NCBI GenBank assembly: GCA_001627335.1
Contig: LUPK01000014.1
Span: forward strand, 27,189-91,188
Length of the DNA stretch: 64,000 bases
Direction of reading: 5' to 3'
Origin: Nocardioides sp. REDSEA-S33_B3
GTDB taxonomy: Bacteria; Actinomycetota; Actinomycetes; Propionibacteriales; Nocardioidaceae
Position 1 is the stretch's first letter. Each line of letters begins with the position of its first letter. A program made the translations under genes and the position numbers. This document shows positions 60,591-64,000 of this stretch, in pieces. The notes under the pieces are model-generated. The model did no database searches. It saw only the letters and a program-made list of their open reading frames with translations, and was not told the DNA's origin.

Positions 60591-62150
60591 ATGACCCGGC
60601 GCACCGTGCTGACCACCGGTCTGGCGACCGGGGTGCTGGTCGTGGGGGCTTCACCCCTGGCCGACACCGCCGGCGCCAGCGACCGGCAGGACCCGTTCAC
60701 CCTGGGCGTCGCCTCCGGGGACCCGTGGCCCACCGGGGTGGTCATCTGGACCCGCCTGGCCCGCGAGCCGTTGGCCCCCGACGGCTTCGGGGGGATGCCG
60801 CGGATGGACGTCGCGGTGCAGTGGCAGGTCGCCGAGGACGAGCGGTTCCGGCGGGTCGTGCGACGCGGCCGGTCGGTCGCCCGGGCCCGCGATGCGCACA
60901 CGGTCAACGTCGAGGTCGACGGGCTGCGACCGGGGCGGGAGTACCACTACCGGTTCCGGACCGGCCCGCACCGCTCGGTCGTCGGGCGCACACACACGGC
61001 ACCGGCGTACCGCTCGTCGCCGGCGTCGCTGCGGATGGCCGTCGCCTCCTGCGCCCAGCTCGAGCACGGCTTCTTCTCCGCCTACCGCGACATCGCCGAG
61101 CAGCGGCCGGACCTGGTGGTGCACCTCGGGGACTACTTCTACGAGTACGAGAAGGGCGGCTACGACCTGCTCCAGCTGCCCCGCCGCATCCGTGACCACG
61201 CCGGGCCGGAGGCCAGGACGCTGGCGGGCTACCGGCTGCGGCACGCGCAGTACCGCGCCGATCCCGACCTGCAGGCCGCGCACGCCGCCGCGCCCTGGGC
61301 GATGGTGTGGGATGACCACGAGGTCGACAACAACTGGGCCGGCGACGTCCCCGAGGAGCTCGAGGGGCCGCAGCCGGACTGGGCCGAGCGCCGCGCGGCC
61401 GCCTTCCGGGCCTACGACGAGCACATGCCGCTGCGCCGCTCCACCCGACCGCGGTCCAGCGAGGGGATGCGGATCTACCGCCAGCAGCAGTGGGGCGACC
61501 TGCTCACCCTGCACCTGCTCGACACCCGCCAGTTCCGGTCCGACCAGGCCTGCGGCGACCTGCGCCGAGTCGGGTGCGCCGAGGCCCTCAACCCGGCCCG
61601 CACGATGCTCGGCGCCGCCCAGCAGCGGTGGCTCGAGGACGGACTCTCGACGTCTGCCTCGACCTGGGACCTGCTCGGCCAGCAGGTCCCCTTCGCGCGT
61701 CGGGACGTCGACCCGGGGCAGGACCTGGAGCTGGTGATGGACTCCTGGGACGGCTACCCCGCCGCGCGTACGGCGGTGACGGCCGCCCTGGGGCGCGTCA
61801 CGAACCCGGTCGTACTCACCGGTGACGTTCACCGCCACTACGCCGCCGACGTGCTGGCCGACTTCGACGACCCGGCCTCCCCCGTCGTCGCGTCGGAGAT
61901 CATCACCACCTCGATCACCAGTGGCGGCGACGGCTCCGACCGCCACCGGCACGCCGAGAGCGAGCTGCGCACCAACCCGCACCTGCGCTGGACCAGCAAC
62001 CGGCGCGGCTACGTGCTGGCCACCCTAACCCCCGACACGCTGACCGCCGACTTCCGCACCCTGCCGTTCGTGGAGAAGCCGGGGGCCACCGCCTCCACGG
62101 CCGCCAGCTGGGTGGTCGAGTCCGGTCGACCCGGACTGGTGCCGTCCTGA
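60591..62150 (+). CDS. phoD: PhoD-type alkaline phosphatase D, Tat-exported
   Basis: Secreted phosphodiesterase/phosphatase of 519 residues. The N-terminus MTRRTVLTTGLATGVLVVG is a Tat signal (RR with Thr before). DPFTLGVASGDPWPTGVVIWTRL opens the PhoD N-domain; metal ligands lie in HLGDYFYEYE, VWDDHEVDNN and VVLTGDVHRHY, with ASCAQLEHGFFSAY between. PhoD enzymes use Fe and Ca. The ATG at 60591 lacks a good ribosome binding site; an in-frame GTG ten codons earlier is an alternative. Divergent from adnA. Confidence 0.92.
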   Translation: MTRRTVLTTGLATGVLVVGASPLADTAGASDRQDPFTLGVASGDPWPTGVVIWTRLAREPLAPDGFGGMPRMDVAVQWQVAEDERFRRVVRRGRSVARARDAHTVNVEVDGLRPGREYHYRFRTGPHRSVVGRTHTAPAYRSSPASLRMAVASCAQLEHGFFSAYRDIAEQRPDLVVHLGDYFYEYEKGGYDLLQLPRRIRDHAGPEARTLAGYRLRHAQYRADPDLQAAHAAAPWAMVWDDHEVDNNWAGDVPEELEGPQPDWAERRAAAFRAYDEHMPLRRSTRPRSSEGMRIYRQQQWGDLLTLHLLDTRQFRSDQACGDLRRVGCAEALNPARTMLGAAQQRWLEDGLSTSASTWDLLGQQVPFARRDVDPGQDLELVMDSWDGYPAARTAVTAALGRVTNPVVLTGDVHRHYAADVLADFDDPASPVVASEIITTSITSGGDGSDRHRHAESELRTNPHLRWTSNRRGYVLATLTPDTLTADFRTLPFVEKPGATASTAASWVVESGRPGLVPS

Positions 62151-62173
62151 GCGATCTGCCCTAGCGTCGGACC

Positions 62174-62851
62174 ATGCAGACAGAGGTCCTCTACTCGCCC
62201 GCCTACGCCACCGCGAAGCTGACCCTCGCCGCAGGCGAGGCCGTCCGTGCGGAGTCCGGCGCGATGCTCGCGATGTCACCCGGCATCGCCATGGAGACCT
62301 CCACCCAGGGCGGGGTCCTCAAGGGCCTCAAGCGCGCCGTGCTGGGCGGGGAGTCCTTCTTCATGAACACCTTCACCGCCCAGGTCGACGGCGCCGAGAT
62401 GTACGTCGCGCCCTCGCTCCCCGGCGACGTCGTGGCCTGGCCGCTCGACGGTCAGCTGTTCGTGACCTCCGGCTCCTACCTCGCCTCCTCGGCCGGCGTC
62501 GAGGTCGACACTCAGTGGGGCGGCGGCAAGACGTTCTTCTCCAGCGAGGGGCTCTTCATGCTGCGCGTCGCAGGCCGGGGCGAGCTGGTGCTCTCCTCCT
62601 ACGGCGCGATCCACCACATCGACCTGCAGCCCGGCCAGACCTACACCGTCGACACCGGCCACATGGTCGCCTGGACCGACGGCGTGCAGTACGCCGTGCG
62701 CCGCGTCGGCGGCTGGAAGTCGACCTTCTTCTCCGGCGAGGGCCTGGTCTGCGACCTCACCGGCCCGGGCCGGATCTACCTCCAGACCCGCTCGCAGGAC
62801 GCCTTCCTGTCCTGGCTGATCCCGCAGCTGCCCAAGCCGTCCTCGACCTGA
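62174..62851 (+). CDS. AIM24 / TIGR00266 family protein
   Basis: Beta-helical protein of 225 residues: LAAGEAVRAESGAMLAMSPGIAMET, GGESFFMNTFTA, WGGGKTFFSSEGLFMLRVAGRGELVLSSYGAI and GWKSTFFSGEGLVCDLTGPGRIYLQTRS. The family is widespread; fungal AIM24 is linked to mitochondrial membranes, but the bacterial role is unknown. ATG 62174 is 23 bases after phoD, so co-transcription is possible. Confidence 0.9.
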   Translation: MQTEVLYSPAYATAKLTLAAGEAVRAESGAMLAMSPGIAMETSTQGGVLKGLKRAVLGGESFFMNTFTAQVDGAEMYVAPSLPGDVVAWPLDGQLFVTSGSYLASSAGVEVDTQWGGGKTFFSSEGLFMLRVAGRGELVLSSYGAIHHIDLQPGQTYTVDTGHMVAWTDGVQYAVRRVGGWKSTFFSGEGLVCDLTGPGRIYLQTRSQDAFLSWLIPQLPKPSST

Positions 62852-62860
62852 CCCTCTCGC

Positions 62861-62965
62861 CGGTCGAGGAGGCGCGCCAGCGCCGTCCCATCTGCCGGTC
62901 GAGGAGGCGCGCCAGCGCCGTCCCATCTGCCGGTCGAGGAGGCGCGCCAGCGCCGTCTCGAGACC
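62861..62965. repeat. Three tandem 35-nt repeats
   Basis: The unit CGGTCGAGGAGGCGCGCCAG plus CGCCGTCCCATCTGC occurs at 62861-62895 and 62896-62930 without change; the third copy (62931-62965) diverges at its end to CTCGAGACC. The unit contains the palindrome GGCGCGCC. It looks like a locally amplified intergenic repeat element, not a CRISPR, since there are no spacers. Confidence 0.9.
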
Positions 62966-62997
62966 CCGTACGCCGACAAGCAACCTGCTCCACGGGC

Positions 62998-63044
62998 GAC
63001 TGGAGGGTTCCTCGTGAACCCCTTTCACGACACGCCCTCCAGTC
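62998..63044. terminator. Two-stage hairpin downstream of the repeats
   Basis: Outer arms GACTGGAGGG (62998-63007) / CCCTCCAGTC (63035-63044), inner arms TCGTGAA (63012-63018) / TTCACGA (63024-63030). It may end transcription of the AIM24 gene or be a mobile repeat. Confidence 0.65.
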
Positions 63045-63256
63045 CTCTCGGACTCGGTGGCCGGGGTGGGTGGGCGCCTGGACGTTCGCGCTGCAGCAGG
63101 TCCTTCATCTATCGAAGGCGTGCTTGCGGTGGGCGTTGGATTCGGTACCTGGTTGCGGTCCGATCGAACGGTCCAGGTTCGCTGAGGTGCTCGCTTGGGT
63201 TGCGCTTGATTCGTCTTCCACAGATTCACTCCCGAGTCCACATCCAGGGGTTTCTT
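63045..63256. other. Intergenic sequence before the DUF222 gene
   Basis: With the repeats and hairpin this completes a 434-base gap between coding regions. I see no gene in it. Confidence 0.6.
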
Positions 63257-63272
63257 TCGAACTGGTGTTCTA
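63257..63272. promoter_or_regulatory. LexA-type SOS box upstream of the DUF222/HNH gene
   Basis: TCGAACTGGTGTTCTA fits the actinobacterial LexA consensus CGAAC-N4-GTTCG with one mismatch in the right outer base. It ends 13 bases before the start codon. Members of the related 13E12 family in M. tuberculosis are SOS-controlled. Confidence 0.65.
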
Positions 63273-63285
63273 GTAGTATCTGGTC

Positions 63286-64000
63286 ATGGCACTCGGGCAC
63301 CACGACACCCCCTCGCAGGACACTCCTGCAGAGTCGACCGGTGACCTGCTGACCTCCATCCGCGACCTCGACCAGGCCGCGGACCAGGCCGACCGCGACC
63401 GGTTCATCGCCATCGCCGAGTGGGCCGACCGCCACACCACCGGCGCCCTGCTCCCCGACCTGTACGGCACGTTCGGGCTGCCCGACGACGACGCCCACAC
63501 CGAAGCGGAGAACGCCTGGGTGTCCCGGTTCGGGATGCCCGGCGCCGACACGATGCTCGAGCTCGCCGGACCCGGCGCGCCGGAGATCAGCGAGTTCGCG
63601 GTCATCGAGCTCGCCGCGGCGCTGGGCAGGTCGACCGACTCCGGGCGGATGTTGCTGTCGGACGCGGTCGAGGCCCGCTACCGACTCCCGAAGATCTGGC
63701 AGCGCCTGCTGGACGGCCAGGTCCAGGTCTGGCGGATACGCCGCGTCACCGACCTCACCCGCGCCCTCACCGCAGAAGCAGCGGCGTTCGTCGACGCCCA
63801 CCTCGCCCACGTCATCCACACCGCCTCCTTCACCACCGTCAAGCGACTCGTGGCAGAGGCAGCCGCACGGTTCGACCCCGAAGCGACCGAGATGGAAGAG
63901 GTCGACACCCAAGCGACGCTCCACGTCACCCTCGACCTCTCCACCGCCTGGTCCATCGGCACCGCGAGCGGCGTCCACCTGTCCGGTCTGCTGGACCGGG
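63286..64000 (+). CDS. DUF222/HNH endonuclease family protein, 5' part (runs off right edge)
   Basis: About 238 residues visible. The start MALGHHDTPSQDTPAESTGD, then IRDLDQAADQADRDRFIAIAEWADRH and SEFAVIELAAALGRSTDSGRMLLSDAVEARYRLPKIWQRLLDGQVQVWRIRRVTDLT is the DUF222 domain of the 13E12/REP family. The HNH domain expected at the C-terminus lies past the edge. No ribosome binding site; the mRNA may be leaderless. These genes are multi-copy in Nocardioides and mycobacteria. A LexA-type box suggests DNA-damage induction. Confidence 0.88.
   Translation, partial: MALGHHDTPSQDTPAESTGDLLTSIRDLDQAADQADRDRFIAIAEWADRHTTGALLPDLYGTFGLPDDDAHTEAENAWVSRFGMPGADTMLELAGPGAPEISEFAVIELAAALGRSTDSGRMLLSDAVEARYRLPKIWQRLLDGQVQVWRIRRVTDLTRALTAEAAAFVDAHLAHVIHTASFTTVKRLVAEAAARFDPEATEMEEVDTQATLHVTLDLSTAWSIGTASGVHLSGLLDR

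Noticed and set aside
62861..62965. CRISPR array
   Set aside because: The units are directly adjacent with no spacers and no cas genes are present.

Overview
The window is very GC-rich, uses strong AGGAGG-type ribosome binding sites and many GTG starts with 4-base GTGA/ATGA gene overlaps, and carries actinobacterial hallmarks: WhiB with an AT-hook, mycoredoxin, AdnAB, UPF0182, a DUF222/HNH gene and a CsoR/CmtR metal module. It is an actinobacterial chromosome, most likely a Nocardioides-like member of the Nocardioidaceae. The genus is inference; the phylum is well supported.

The window has two halves, and an initiator tRNA gene (36722-36795, minus strand) marks the border. Left of it lies accessory DNA. 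Positions 1-9200 are a metal-resistance region: copA-copZ-csoR with a CsoR operator, cmtR-ctpG-lspA, cadD, and much debris (an MMPL/redoxin chimera, an lnt gene broken by one stop codon, and pieces of a second lspA, an IS3 transposase and an ArsR regulator). Positions 9191-11650 hold cydAB behind a Rex-type operator. Positions 11839-26429 form a coherent module for cytochrome c maturation (resB, ccsA, tlpA, ccdA), thiol oxidation (DsbA-like, VKOR), copper handling (copC, copD-ctaG), lipoprotein acylation (lnt), cation efflux (czcD) and a FliL-like protein. This module encodes its own BlaI-type repressor and M56 (BlaR-like) protease, and three 17-bp TACTA-N7-TAGTA palindromes sit in front of its transcription units.

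After a frameshifted IS256-family transposase, positions 28727-36483 look like a plasmid- or integrative-element backbone: ssb, DUF4192, a ParB-like protein, a DUF932 protein, five overlapping small unknown genes and an HNH protein. No integrase is visible. The left end of the element would lie outside the window.

Right of the tRNA is conserved core chromosome: UPF0182, PPA1309-like, a YlbL-type PDZ/Lon-like protease, moaE, a DUF2342 metalloprotease-family protein, Nudix, a YgjP-like peptidase, a PHP protein, enoyl-CoA hydratase, DUF5679, a TOMM-cyclodehydratase-like protein, then whiB7-uvrD2-mrx1-nudC-(SDR)-adnB-adnA. This resembles the Rv3193c-Rv3202c neighbourhood of Mycobacterium tuberculosis. 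The whiB7 gene has a long leader holding a small upstream ORF, a terminator hairpin and an AT-rich promoter, as expected for attenuation control. The window ends with phoD, an AIM24 protein, a 35-nt tandem repeat, a large hairpin and a DUF222/HNH gene preceded by a LexA-type box and cut by the right edge.
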